Shown here: piece by piece, positions 12,020 through 27,000 of the stretch
Position numbering within the stretch: position 1 is the first letter of the stretch
Layout of the letters: every line of letters starts with the position of its first letter
Assembly (NCBI GenBank): GCA_016617855.1
Contig: JAECUM010004451.1
Coordinates: 52,976 to 116,975 of the forward strand
Direction: 5' to 3'
Length of the DNA: 64,000 bases
From: Megalonaias nervosa
Lineage: Eukaryota > Mollusca > Bivalvia > Unionida > Unionidae
The notes under the pieces: model-generated
What the model was told of the DNA's origin: nothing
Databases searched by the model: none
The model's input: the letters and a program-made list of their open reading frames with translations, nothing else
Position numbers and translations under genes: made by a program

Positions 12020-15000
12020 GTAATTAGCTTTGATATTACTGATGGGGAAATTAAATCACTTGTTAATTGGAACAGTGTTACCATATGTTCCTGCACATTA
12101 TTTAGTAAAAGCATCTTAGATTAATATGTTAAGAGTTCTTTTATAGTGTGAGGTTTATATACCCCTTTGTCACTGGTGTCACCCGTGAAGCCGGTATAGC
12201 TACATGTGAGGTCATGTGACTAGTATTGTGATGACTTACAGTTGTAGCATCCGGGTTCGAAATAAATCATTGTATCGTAGCCAGTAGAGAACTTTATTGG
12301 ATATCATATTCCAATTACATACTCTACATCCAGTAGGGGGGGCCCCGAGTGGCCGAGTGGTCTAAAGCGCTGTCTGTTACGGATCACTGCCATCTCACCT
12401 CTGTCTGCGTGGGTTCGAGTCTCAGATTCGGCCAATGTAGATATGTGAGAAAGCTTGCCAGTAGCTTCTCGTGGGTCGGTGGTTCTTTCCGGGGTTTTCC
12501 CGGGTTCTTCCTCCACCAATAATACTGGCCGCCATGTATAGCCTATCGTGTGCTGAAAAATGGCGTTAAGCTCTACAACAACAACAACAACAACAACAAC
12601 ATCCAGTAGGGATTAACATCTTGGTCTGAATGGGAGTTAAGTGGTTTTTAGCTTAATTTATTATTATTATTTTCCCTCCTGCGAACTAGGATGTTTCGGC
12701 CCCATAGTCGTTATGCTGGAATATTTCACTTTTTTGAGGAAATCTACCCTCAAGATGCTGCCTTAACTTCAGATTGCATAACAAATTACGATGTAATCGC
12801 TCTGATACGCAACCGCCACACAGCAAAATAAATTACCAATGTCTATACTGTGACACATCCCCAATCTTTAGCACAACATGTCAAGATCACACATTTTGGT
12901 GTCAGAATATCTTACAGTGACTGCAGAATAATCTTCAAAAGAAAAGGAGATTGATCTCATCATAAACTGAAGTACTCTTCTAATATAACAGCATGGCAGT
13001 ATTATGTTTGCATTACAGAAATTAACTTTATAGAACTAAGTTTCTGTAAATTAAAATAAAAATTCATAAGAGTTTGCTAGTCATTTCTTTACTTATACCC
13101 CTCTTTAAATCATATTGCTCTATATATCCAAAAACAGGCTACTAGACAATGTTATTTTTCGAACCCGGATGCTATAGCTGTAAGTCGCAACAATACTAGT
13201 CACATGACCTCACAGGTAGCTATACCAGCTGTACCGGTGAAAAAGGGGTATATAAACCTCACACTGACATAACAAAGTGATCAGTTGAACAAACAAATCA
13301 ACCCTTATTATTCCCTCTGATGAGTTAAAATAGTAACGAAACTGGTCAGGGACAGGGGGTGACTAGGACACCCCAGCAGATGGGAGGGTTCGCCTCCACA
13401 TCCAGACAGTCATTATCTTCCCTAAGTTTATATTCTATCGGAAGTGAAGATGACCCCTGTGCCGAAATCCAATCTACACAATTCCAAAACCATTGAGATC
13501 CCAAAGAGTCTGTACAAGAGCGCATCAGTACTCTTGTCCAGCTCTTCTACACATACAGTTGTCAGGAAAAATGAGACTTTGAACAAAAAGAGAAAACTGG
13601 AAGAACCAGTTACAGAATGCCCTGAAGGAATGTTTGCTACTACCTTCACAATCAATTCCGCTTTATAAAAAAGCGAGAAAACTTCTTTCCAAATATGTGA
13701 AATTAAAAAGGTGTCTGACTAGCCCAAAGAGTGAGGCCATAAAAGGAAAATTGCTCAAGGATTAGAAATTAATCTGTGCTTGAGATTCATTAATTCTCCT
13801 GATTTTGTCAGTGCTTGGAACACCATCCTCTGAGAAGCCTCAAAACTAAGAGGACACTGTACCAAATATGTCACCTGTTTACTCACCTGCATGAAATATA
13901 TGTGAGACTAAAAGGGAATTCCAAGTGAGAATTAAAAAGCACTTGAGTGATATCCGTTATCATATAGATCCCCTGGTGTCAAAGCATTTTAATTTATCTA
14001 ACCACAACATAGATTGTGTTAAATATCAGAAAATAGAAATTATTAAATCTGATACAGAGCTCTCTAGTAGCACTAATTTTAGATAGAGAACTTTATTTGA
14101 CATTATATACCAGTTACATACTCTACAGCCGGTAGGGATTAATGTCTTGGTCTAAATGGGAGTTCAGTCATTTTTAACACTATACATACTACAGTATTTT
14201 GTTTTTGGAGATATGGGATTGTGTGTTGTAACTCGTTAACGGACTGTTCATGCATTCAGAGAATGTAAGTAAAGTTTGTTATAGTTGCGGTCATGATGTT
14301 GGAGAACCAAGAACAGTTTAAAGTTTCTCAAATTGTGTTGCAACAGTTGTCAAAAAAACTAACAAAAATTTGTAAGAAAGATTCAAATAGCAGAGTAACA
14401 AATTTGTCTTTCAAGACGTTTTGTTTTGTGGTGATTCACAATTTTGGTTTTTAACAGGTATTTCAGCCACTGTTGATGAAGTATTTCACCTTTGAGGAAC
14501 TGCGAGAGCTTAAAGCCCAGGTTCTTGAGCAGCATTTTGAGAAGACAGAATCCAGCGATACTTCACCTGACTCAGAGAAATATGTGCAGGACAGTTTGTC
14601 CAGTAAGAAATATTGCTAATATATTAAGCACAACTTCAAACACAAAACCAGATGCATAAATGCATAGAACCATTAGAAAAACATGTTGGAGGCTTAGTGT
14701 CATTAGTTTAGTTTGTTTTCTTAGAACTTGTGAGCTTAAACTTCTTGGTACATTCATAGTTATCCCCCAAAATTGTTCCATGTCCCACAATAGGGCAGAA
14801 CATATTATTTTATGACATCTGTCCACATGTTTGCCCATGCATATGTTTCCCAATTAGTTTTTGCACAATAACTCGAGTTCACCACCATCTACTCAGAAAT
14901 TCCGTTGCATGGATATATGCAAGTTTTTACCAGTAAACTTTGTCCCTGTACTGGCAACAAGTGAGGTTGTTGGTATTCATATACTGACAAACTGTAAAAT

Positions 15001-18000
15001 GTCTTTCAAGTCGTGAAAGATAACCATCTCACCATCAAAGTCTGTCTGAACGTGATCGATTTTCATGTAATTGTAGTCCATATCCCTGCCTACTTTGATC
15101 AGTGATTGACAAGAACAACAAAGCAACAAAAGTCAGCTTATTACTTTGATGAAGTGGCGTAATCCATGCAGTATAATTCTGCTGGGCTAGTCTTTTAGAA
15201 TAGACAATATACAGTTAGGGCTGGAGTTCCCACGGTTATCAAATTACTGAAAGATAGTATTGGATTGCTGCTGCAGCTTAACAAATGCGAGAGTTTAGAG
15301 GTTAGTTTCATCATGTATAATTTCTGTCAAAACAATGCCTAAAGCCTCGAAAGAGACAGTTGAAGCTCCTTCCAGTGCCATTGTGTGATTAATTGCAAGT
15401 GTGCGAGAAATAAAAATTAAAGCAGTCTCATTTCATCTTCATAGATGTTAATCAAAGCTTTTATTTCTTTCCTTCAAAAGAAATTATTAACCACATGTTT
15501 GTTTGCTGAGGGTCTGGCTTGGTTTGGATTTTACCACTTTCTTTTTATGGATGACCGTAAGTCGTGTGACCTTTTAAGCCATGCTGAAGTTGAAGGCTTT
15601 CACTCGAACCAAGCCGCTATAATAAAACATATTATGCCATGCATGTAAACACTCTATTTACTTTATGTAATTGAACAGGGCAGGGGGGTAGAAAAAAGAA
15701 CACAATACAAAGGGGGAATGGTTGATCTTTTGTGTATATACTAAACGGATAGCCCCTAAGGAAGAAGCCTGTAAATTTTGGGGTCAAAAGTCCAGGTCTT
15801 TGGCTGGAAAAAAAAAAAAAGAAAATGGCCTTTGCACTATAATTTAACTTCTACTTCATAGACTTGGACCAAAGCATGTGAATGGTTTGCACATGGGAAG
15901 GAAGAAACCTATGAATTTTTTAGTCTTAATGTCAAAGGTCACTGTGGCTAAAAGAAGAAAAATGGTTAAAGCATAATTATAGTTCTTCATTACATGTCTG
16001 GGTAGAACTTTGTGTAGGGCTTGTGATTGGAGTAAAGTACAAGCCTATGAGTTTGTGGTCAAAATGCCAAAGGTCATGGATGCAGGCTGAAAAAATTAAA
16101 AATGCAAAGAATTTTGGTTCTTGTTCATTTACTTTCACTAAAGTTTCGGGATGAAGTGCCCTTTGAATAAAGTACAAGCCTATTAATTTGAGGGTCAAAT
16201 GTCAGGGTCACTTACTGGAAAATTAAAAATGGTTTGTGTACAAGACTTTCAGTTCATGATTATGTGCTTTCACTAAGGTTTGTTGGAGAAAACCTATTAA
16301 TTTTGAGGTCAAAGGGCAAGGTCGCTGGCTGAAAAATGAAACGTGGCTTGTGCACAAGAATTTCATTTCTTGATCATGTATTTTCATGAAAGTTTGTGGA
16401 TGAATTGTGCTTTGAGTAGGAAAGAAGCTTAATTTTTCTGGATCAAAACATCAAAGACACTGATGCTACCAGGCCATGTGAGTGCACTGATCATGAATAA
16501 TTGACAATAACATGATTTGATATTAGCCATTTATGAAAATTGTGCAATAAAATGTGAAGTCCCACAAAAAAGCTATAGAGTGCGAATAATCTGAATGAAG
16601 TCTGTCTTTGGTAAGGTTGTCTGCTTTGGTCACCAAGGTGTATTCTTGTGTTTCTGACAACCTTTTCCATGCTTCTTTCACACTACTTAACAACAGGTGA
16701 TAGAAGTTCCATTATGGTGTGCTGAACAAAATGGCTAATTATAAGCTAATTACAGTTTGCTTCGGAGGAGATATCTAGATATGTTGTGCACTTTTTATAA
16801 AGTGTGGGGAAAATAATCCTTTTACTTTGAAGGTTGGTTGTCTGAACAAAACAGCATTTACATTGCAATCTGAAACAGATTAACTTAAGAAAATGTCAGT
16901 AGAATAACATTAATACAGCTACAGGCTGGTTCATATGGCGATTTCAGTTTCGGTAGAAAATTGGATACATGGAATTGGATGGGAAAATAAGAGGCAGTGT
17001 TAATACAGAGATTTATGCCACCGTATAGATTTCATGACTCTCCTGCTTTATAGAATTAAATAGGGACCTTCACTTCTCCAGCTGATTCCTGGCAGCATCA
17101 CTAAAAGGCCAAGGCCACTAACTGATAGCAGAAATCTGGTTTTTTGATCAACAACTTGATTTCTAGACCACATACCTCAACCAGAGAACTTGGAAGTTCC
17201 TGCACGCACATTATTAAAAATATGTATTTGCTTTTGGGGTCAGAAGGTGAAATTTCAGGGTTTTTGTGACTCGGAGAAAAGATGGATAGTAGTTTTTGTT
17301 CTTGAATAAGTTTCTTGACTAAAGTTTGTGCACAATTTGCATTTAGAGTAATAGAGAAACCCTTGGAATTTATGATGTAAAGGTTAAAGGTCAGAGCCTT
17401 GATGCATGTAATAAGGAAATAACAGTTTCTTCAATACTGCTTACCTTGATCTATTGTTAAGATCAGAGAGACCAACAATGCTCACTTAGTGCCTAGAGGA
17501 TTATTAAACACAGGACAGGCATATAATGTACTGTTCATGGTTCTCTTGTTTGATGATGCAGTCATGGTTTTATATTCTTGAAAATTCCTGGAATTTAAGG
17601 GGTTGCCTTGATGAGTCAGTGAATCTTGGAAAAGATGGTTTTTAGCCTTGAGAAGTCTGCGAATTTGTTGAGAATCTTCTTGAAATTTTTCCAGACCCTT
17701 TGTTTTTATCAGAGGAAATTGGGGTATGGGGTTGGAGACAGATTGTCTATCAAAAATACAAAATGTGAAAATCATAAAAGGAAGAGAACTTCACTCTTTA
17801 CGTTCAGAATTTTTCTGTTTCATCTCCAAAATAATAAATACAATGGAATAAAATTGGGTTGATCAAATGCCACACAGTGTGGGTAGTGACCAGATAGATT
17901 AGCTTACCTTTTATTTAATTCTGGAGATATGATGGACCAGATTGTGTATGGTTAGCAAGTACTGTAGCAGACTTACCAGTGAGAAAATGTCCCAAGGGCA

Positions 18001-21000
18001 CACAAGGTTAAAGCAATACTTGACATGTACTAGTTCTGACAGTAGGCTAATCTGAAGTCTCTGCAACTAAAAAAAGAGCCTGCTTTCAAGGTAAATTATT
18101 AGTAACTAATTGCTGGTAGATATGCCATTTAAGAAAGATTATGTTTATCTATTGATGATTGATGGTACAGTGTGACCCCGTTATAACACAGTAGTTGAGA
18201 GCCATAAAACCCGACCGTGTTATAGACCGAACCGTGTTATAAGCAACCAGGTCAGTTAGCAGAAGAAAATATGCATGTACCCGAAAAAATGTGCCGGGGG
18301 GGGGGCGGGTAATAAATGCGGGCGCAAAAATAAATGCTTCATTGGCACAGTTTTCATCTTAAATCGATGCATATTAAAATGAGAAATACACCTGTAGTGA
18401 AAACAGAGAAGGCATATATAATATTTTACTTTATTCAGAGAACCACACATTGGTACATATACAGATATACTGTTTATATATACATGTCTAATGCATAGCA
18501 ATGAATAAAGTATCAACACCGTGTACTCACCCGCAAATCACGTCACATACATCGAATCCACAATACAAGTAATTCCATTGAAAACATGCACACACAGAGA
18601 TTTAAAATGTTCAATAATTTTGTCACAGGTCATATAGGTCTGAATTCAGTGGAAAAAATAGCACAATCACGTAACGAATGATGAAGCACATTTACTTTTA
18701 AGTACTTCTGAAGTCAGTAAAAGTTTACATTTCAAGCACCGTCGGTAGAGTTCGTAAGCATAAACTTTTTTCCAGTAAAAAGGAAACTTTCATGACACAG
18801 CATAAATGTTCCAGTCACGTTGGAAAATGAAACAATCCATCAGATTCCATTGCTTTTATTTAAGTTGGCAATGGCTTCCTTTGAAGATAGGTTCTTTGTC
18901 TCTATTGAAGATTGTAGTCGGCTTTCTTTGATGAAGGGTGCATGCGTTATTGAAGTCACCGCTAAAGGACAGCTTTGGAGAACCAAAGAAATGCCCGTTT
19001 CTTACTGTGGAGGCAACATCAAAAAATTGTTTTGCATGATTGAGACTGATTTTTTCCCATTTGCTTAGTACGTTTTCATAACAATCGGTGCTTCAAAGTT
19101 AATGTTTTCTTTGAAATTTCAGCTACTATTTTATCTGGGTACATTTTTTTTTAAAACGAATTGGCCGTCGTATATTCAATTGTTGTTACTGTTCCTCCCT
19201 GCCTATTAAATAGACAAGTGAGAGCTTTTTTGTTTTTTACATTTATGGTAATGGAGTGATGCTGCCTTCCACGCATGCGTTGGAAATTTAAAGAAAGGGT
19301 CAATTGACAATAGAGATGCAGGTGTTCAGGTCTGATGACAGGGGTTACTACAGAAAACGTGAATGTTCTGAAGGATTTAATTCTGAGTGAAAAAAAGAGG
19401 AATTTTACTTACCATCCACATACAGATGTCAGTCTATGTAAATATATTAATTACTAGCGAGTGGCCGAAAATCCAACGAAGATAGATTATGAGATAATGC
19501 CTCGTCCGGTTGATCTCCGCTACCAGAAATGTAAATTTGAAAAAAAGCAGATATCTCAAAACATACAGTACTTGTGCTAGATGTCAACATAAGCGGATTA
19601 TGATATAACAATGCACTGTTAAGATGGTTTGTCAATATGGACAAAGAATTTGTTTATGTAACAATAGATAAATTTCAGTGCATTTTATATCAACTTTATG
19701 GCTTCCTTTCATGGGGCCTCTGAATTTCTCCACTCCAAACCAATGGTTGTATATACAAGTTTAAACAGCCAACAATGTCGCCAATAAAAAAAATCGCCAG
19801 ATGGTCAATGTTCGCTCTAAGGTACGCGGCCACGCAGCTCATTAGAAAATGCAGTGCAGCAGTTTCAAAATTCCGCGCACAGGATTTGGTAGCAAATATA
19901 TATACCGCGCAGCAGTTTCAAAATTCCACGCACACAGGAAAAATATTAGAGGAAACGTTGCAGATGGTATATTTTGCCGCCAATAAGGAAAAAAAAATCG
20001 CAATTTGCGACATTGGCGAAGCCCTGTGATATTCCTGAAAAAAACTTTTTACACGTTATTTTTCATACTTTTAACAAGAAAACACTTTTTTTTAGTGCAT
20101 GAGAAAAATGCATATAAAATTTCAGTAGCCACGCCACAATCGTCTTGTATTATTCATATGCGATCTCTTCCCTAAAATGATAATAAACTTTTTTGGGGTT
20201 TTTTTCATACTTTTAAGAAAGAAATTTTTTTTTTTCATGTACAAGAAAAATACATGTATATGAAATTTTGGGAGCCACACCACGACCGTGTTATATCCGA
20301 ATTCGTGTTATAACGGAGCGTGCTATAGCGAGGTCACACTGTATCTGTTTGTATAAATGATCCATAGAATGTTTTTACGTGTTTAATTAAATATATGGGC
20401 TTTATTACTAGGCATATGGCTATGCTTTTGATGCTTTGGTGATGTAGACATACTAACAGTATTCCAAAAATCAATTTTGAAAGGACATATATTTATTTAT
20501 GTATCCAAGACTGTAATTTGTCTACACTAACATGTCAGAATGTTAAAATGACCAGCTAAGTGTCATATGGTTGAACTATTCTTCCAGGATAAAATCATTC
20601 TGACCAAAGGTTATGAATCTTTGCCAAAAACCATGTTGAAGAAACTTGGAGAAGAATTTGGCACAGGAACATTATGAATTTTATGAGTATTTAAACATGG
20701 ATTATCATTCATAATTCTAAAGAACTTGTTGTTAAAGTTATACTAGCACCTCTTTCCATACATGTTTCATAAGATGAGGACTGTACAGGTTTCTCCAGGA
20801 CATCAAAACCAGCATAGTTTTACTTTTGGAGACATGAAAATCTCAACAGCAGAGTCCAGTTTATGCAAGTTTTTTTTTTTAATCAACAAACTTTTCTTTT
20901 ATTTGATCATTTCTGCAAAGCAAGTATCAATCATGTTGTATTCAGGCATTCAAACAAATTTTAAGGGAGTGTAATGTAATTAGGTGGAGCCACATAAGTT

Positions 21001-24000
21001 AGATCTTAGCAGACAAGGAGATTAAGACACGTTCATCAATCATCAGTACCTAATGATTGTTTTCTACAAAGACTAATTATGCTTTGACACTTTGTTTCAA
21101 TAAACATCACTCAGCTCCATCATATGTTAAGTCCTTCTATGATGTTTGCAGAACTTGCATTTTATTATACATATACCATATTCAGAAAAGTAGTGCAGAT
21201 TTTTTTTACTTATTTTGTTTGTCAGAGGAATACAAACTCTCATGTTAAATGCCATAAAAATCAAAATGAATTAGTCCTCTTTGTCATATTTTTTTTCGTA
21301 TTCAAGTGATTGTCATGTGTACTTTTCAATGGCAAATTTTACATACTTGGATGCAGAGTGCAAAGGTACAGATGAGCCTGATTCTTGCTTGGTTGGCTGA
21401 CAGAAAGTTGTTAATGCATCTAGTTTTCATTAAGAATCAAAAGGACTAAGTGATTTGGGTAATGAATCTGGAATAGGACATTTTCATGGTTTGCAAAGTA
21501 AGAAAACAGTGTAACATTATTAGCTTTATACACTCAGACTTGTTTGTAGACTTTGCTATTTTAGCTTTTTAGCTGATATGAACAGGCATGGGCATGTAGT
21601 GTTTTCTTCATCCATCTGTCCAACGTGTAATCCAAGTGTTGTGCATTTGGTATCTGCCAAGGTCATCATAGGTCAGCTGCCTCAGTGTGTCATTGTGAAA
21701 GGCACTTGGCTAATGTTTCCTCAGCATGTTATAGCAATTATGTCTTGAGAGTGCCATTCTAAAAGAACCAACTACTTTGTCAGGTTAATTATTTTCGGTC
21801 AGTTTCTCTTTTCTCAGATATTTACATAAGTTGTAGATTGAAAGATTTCATGTTTTTCAGCTGAAACAAAGGAAGAGGAAAAGGGTGATAATCCAGAAGG
21901 ATGTCTTGAAATTGAGCATCTTCCTGATGAAGTGTTGCTGAATATATTTTCCTACCTGAATCCCCAAGATCTCTGTCGAAGTGCCCAGGTGTGCCGAAAC
22001 TGGAATAAACTTGCCTTTCATTGCAGTTTTTGGAAAAATTTATACCCTGTGCAGTGGGCCAAAGGTGATTTCTTTAATTAGTCAAAGAAAAATGTTTTCA
22101 TTTCATGGATGCTGGCACCTGCAAGGGTTTAGGTTAAGGTGGTGATTATAAACAAAATTTTAACACAGTTTGTTATTTAAAGTGTGTTTTTTTTATTTCT
22201 GTTATTCCAAAATAGTTGCTTTAATTGAAATGATAGAGTGAATTTAGAAATGGAAATAAGTTGATTCAGACATGAAGCATGAAACAGAGAGCTTATAACT
22301 TCATTTAGAATCATTCAAAGCCTTTGCAGATTTCTTCGGAACATAGAACCAATCACAGCAGAGATTTGGATTTGGTGAAACAAATGAAAATAATTTTTTT
22401 AAAGTGTTCCACAAAACACTATTGCCTGTGAATGCAAAATCTATGCCAGCATAAGAAAAGGGAGTCATGGTAGCTCAGTGGTAGAGCATCAGACTCAGAA
22501 TCCAGTGGTCATGAGTTTGATACCCACCTGGGCCAGTCCAGATTGGCTGCCTCAGTGTGTCTGTGGAAGAGGCACTTAGCTCCCATTTCCTTGGCATGAT
22601 ATAGTCATTATGGTGTTAAAAGTACTGTTAAGACTAATGAAAACAAAAATACTTTTTACATATTATTATGTGATGCCTCTTTCATTAAACACTGATGAAT
22701 GTGATTCATGTTAGAGTTGTGTGGGATGGTGGTGAACTGTGCATTGAATCTGAGTTACATTTAATATGTGGACTAAGCATTTACAGTAGTTACATAAAAG
22801 TTGTAAAATTAACATCTAGATAAATGCAACCAATTCTTAGCATAGGGTAGGGGAGGTAACTCTTACATCTTTTGAAATCTAAATTACTTCGGTGCAGAGA
22901 TGCTCCCAGGGTGTGCAATTGTGTGATTTGCACCAAATTTGTGTAAATTTGCACACTTGGATTGCAATGATGCATGAGAACTCTGCAAATTTATTTCATG
23001 TCACGCATATTAATATGTGCTCTGTGCAGCATACAACTTTATTTATCCATTCACATTTAAAGTGCTTGTAAAAATGGTCGAAACATTGTGGCGCTTGTTG
23101 TGAGGTGTATTTTTTCATAACTGTTTACACACCTGGTTTGTTTGGCTTGGCATAAATGCTTGTTCAACTAAATTTAATTGGCACCTTGGGCCCCATAACA
23201 AGCATTTGTGTTGAAGTTTGAACCTTGTATCAAGCAAGTTTTATAAATACACATTTAATATATGGGCTGTCTAACAAAAATGGACGATTCCCAGCGTTGT
23301 TCATCTTTAGATGATGATTTATTTCAGCAAATACTGGTTAACCATAGTAATAAAGGCAATTTATTTTTAAAGTTTGGAAGTGCATCAGATTATAGGTGCT
23401 GGGAAAGTGTTAATGGAGACACCAATGAGTGATTTTGAACCCAAAAAAGAGCATTAAATAGAATCTGATGTACATGCTGGATGGACAAAAATAGATGGCA
23501 TGCCAGTCAACCCCTCATTTCAAGCATTATTTCGAAATTAAATGTAGATAAAAGTTGAGTGCACTTTTCGTTTCATTTCTCATTATAATTTAGATCATAT
23601 GTTACAAAACCACATTTCTTTTCGGGTTCTCCCGGGTTCTTCCTCCACCATTAATACTGGCCGCCATGTATAGCCTATCTTGTGCTGAAAAATGGCGTTA
23701 AACCCTATAACAACAACAACAACAACAACAAAACCACATAGCCCTAGCATAAAGGTTACGATTAATCGAATAAATAAGAATCTAAAAATTAAAAATTATA
23801 AGGTAAAGATATTTATTTGCTGAAATTACCTCTGTTTGAACAAGTAGACTATGGCAATAATGGACTTAAACTCTTAATGCAGCATTATGGAATAGTAAAT
23901 CTGACATAGTAGTCAGTAGAGTGCTAATTCAAGAAAGTGAAATTTTGGCACAGGCTGTGTTAGTGAAAATCATATTTTGGAGCAGAATTATCCAAAAGAC

Positions 24001-27000
24001 AATACATGTGAGCTGTGAAAGGATGTTCACACAACAGAAAAATATTCATGCACAGATAAGAAAGAGATTAAGCTGTAAAACAAAGAACAGATTGATGCTT
24101 ATCTAACTAGAGGCAACATCGTTTGACAATTTTGATTTCATTAGGAGTCTTATAGAGTGGATGAGGAAGAAAGAGATGAATATTGAAGTATTATTTAAAT
24201 ATTGAACTATGGCTCTTTCCTCCTCCCCCTCATTTTTTTTCTACTCTCCCCTTATTTTTGTGACAAGGCAGAAAATCCCCCCTTATGATAAAATCCTGGG
24301 AGCTCTCTGCTTGGTGGTGATGGTGCAGACTGACAGTTTTTATGCACAAATTTAATGCTACATTCACCTGCCTAGTATGTAAATCTTAAAAAATAAAATG
24401 CACAAGTGAGGCCAAAAAAGGTCCATATTTTTGGATAGCTATCATAAGAATATTATTCACTTGACCAGAGTAGTCAGTGGAAGTTCATAGCAAAAGAAGT
24501 TTATGCACCCCAACCCCCCAAAAGATATACTTGTAGTTTTCAAGTCCAAAGGTCATTTTTGACACCATGTGATGCTCACAGTGCAGACACAAGCCTTTTT
24601 CCTAGGTGATAATTCTGCAAAACATGGTGTACTAAACAAGTTGATGCAGTTGAAAATAGTTGACATCCAAGCCTTTTCTGAGATAATCAACTTACCCGGA
24701 ACCCACAGGTTTACTGGGTGGCTAGCTCTTCTTCCTAACCGACTATTGTTATTCCATTGTCTGCATACTGTAAAGTAACTATGGGTGGTGTACATGCCTT
24801 GCATCAATTTCAAGAATAATACAAGCCCGAAACACCAAGTTCACAAATATATCCATATTTTTAATTAATAAACAATAACAGCTGAAAAAGTCACACCATA
24901 GCCTTGACTTAAGAAATTTGACAGGGCCAATTTATGAAACTATCCTTGCCACCTGAAATGGTAGATTGTCTACGCATATTCTCTGTAAAGTTTAATGTTT
25001 GACAATTACCATGTATGCTTATTGAGAATTTAAGTGAAAATTTTTTTGAATCGAGGTTTTAATATTTTATTTACTGTGATTCACTATTATTTATGGAAAA
25101 CCAATTTTCTTTGATTTCATGGTCCCACAAACCATAAATTTAAAGACTCCAAAAGTCACAATTGTTATGTAGAAACCATAGGTTGATGTCCCTTATCCAT
25201 GAATTTAGTACCAGTGAATATGTCATTTGCTGCAAAAGCACGATAATTAGTACCCCATGAAAATAAATGACTACAACAGTTTTTATGGTATAGTAAAAGT
25301 TTGCATAAAAATTACTACTTCTCCACATAATTATGTCATTATAAAGTTGTGCATTTGCAACTGATATACAGGGCACTGGAATTACCATTTGGGGGACAAT
25401 GTTGAAGAGGAGGAGGAGGAGGAAAATGTAATGGATTTTCTGATGGTCAAGAGGTTAGATGAAGATGCTGATATAGATGAGTCAGAAGGGATTGAGGAGA
25501 GGCAAGAAGACAGCTGGGCTTATCAGGTATTCATAATGCTAGACCATAAAATACTACACCTCAGCATTTTTTTTCAGAGAGAAATAACTTATGGGTGTGC
25601 TCTAGGATACACAATCATGGGATTCCTTCTAGTTTTTAAACAGTTGTGCCAAAAGGTAACAAAATGCATGTGAAATTGTGCATCATATTTTCAATCCCTG
25701 CTTTTATTCATTAAATTCCTCCCATTTTCAGAAAAAATTCAAATGGTGGGAGGGAATATCCCTCCTAAATTTTCATTTCAATAATAGACCATGTAGCACA
25801 TGTCCAGATGTATCAGTTTAGTATCCTTATATATAATTGTGTATACCCTCATAATTTACCTCCAGATATATCCAGTATTATTGTCCACATAAGACTAGAT
25901 TATTGATTATTTTACTAATATTAGCAAGTAAACTGCCAATCAATCTTCATTCATTCTGGGTACTAATTGACAAATGATACACATATATACTTCACATGAA
26001 TATAATTCAGTCATGATATTAACAGAATTTAAATTGAATACTTTTGTATGGATGAACTTTGAATTTATTCATGAGCATTACACAGTTAATGTATTTTCAC
26101 AGGTGCGCCATGAGTCCCAGATCCTTACAGATATGATAAAGTACCTTGTTCCTCGGGTTGGCAGCTTTATCAGGACTTGCAGTTTTGCCTACAGCAAAGG
26201 ACTGTCCAATGGAATAGTAAGTTGAGTTCATTGTCAGTAGTTCAGTGATGATTGTGGTGATGATGTTAACATAATGAAGATGATGATGGTGATGCAGATA
26301 TCATAATGAAGATGATGCTTAGAATGATAATGATTATGATTACTTTATGCATTTTTCCCCACCAAGATGGAACTTTTCCTATCAATTGATATTAACCATG
26401 CAGTATAATTAATTCAGATGTTATTTGAATACATATTAGTTTACATTGTGTTTACACTAGTTTTACATGATGTTTTCATTACTTTTACATTGGTCTTGAT
26501 ATCTCTGCTTTGCAACTGAAGGTACTTTAGAACACAGATATCTGAAAGAAGAAAACTTTTATTTCACAGCTTGCTATATTTTAGTGTGTGTTTTCATATT
26601 TTTTTTCTTTTTATGCCCTACCATGAATGTGGAAAGTGCATATAGTATTACCCTTGCCCTCATGCTTGTCCTTCCATCCATCACACCTTGGTTAAATTTT
26701 GCTTATAGGTCAGTTTCTTAGATATTGTAAGTCCTAGACCCATGCAGTTTTTATGCAGACGTGTTTTTGTGAGTATGACACATATCAACTTAAAGCAAGT
26801 CACTGTCATCTAATCTTCATGGTCCAGCAACTTCATTTAACTTTTACCATTTATGCAAAGAAATTGCTAGCTTAAACAACCAGCAATGGATTGGGACTTA
26901 AAGACCACGGAATTGCATATTTTGGCGGGAAACATGTAATCAGCTTATGGCCAAGGAATTATACTTAACTACAAATACCTTCTTCAGTGCAGTGCAAAAT

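Noticed and set aside
22462..22540. Functional tRNA gene
   Set aside because: Only the A- and B-box regions are tRNA-like, and the sequence continues into a repeated SINE body. The same applies to the heads at 9592, 12339, 32820, 40915 and 48590.
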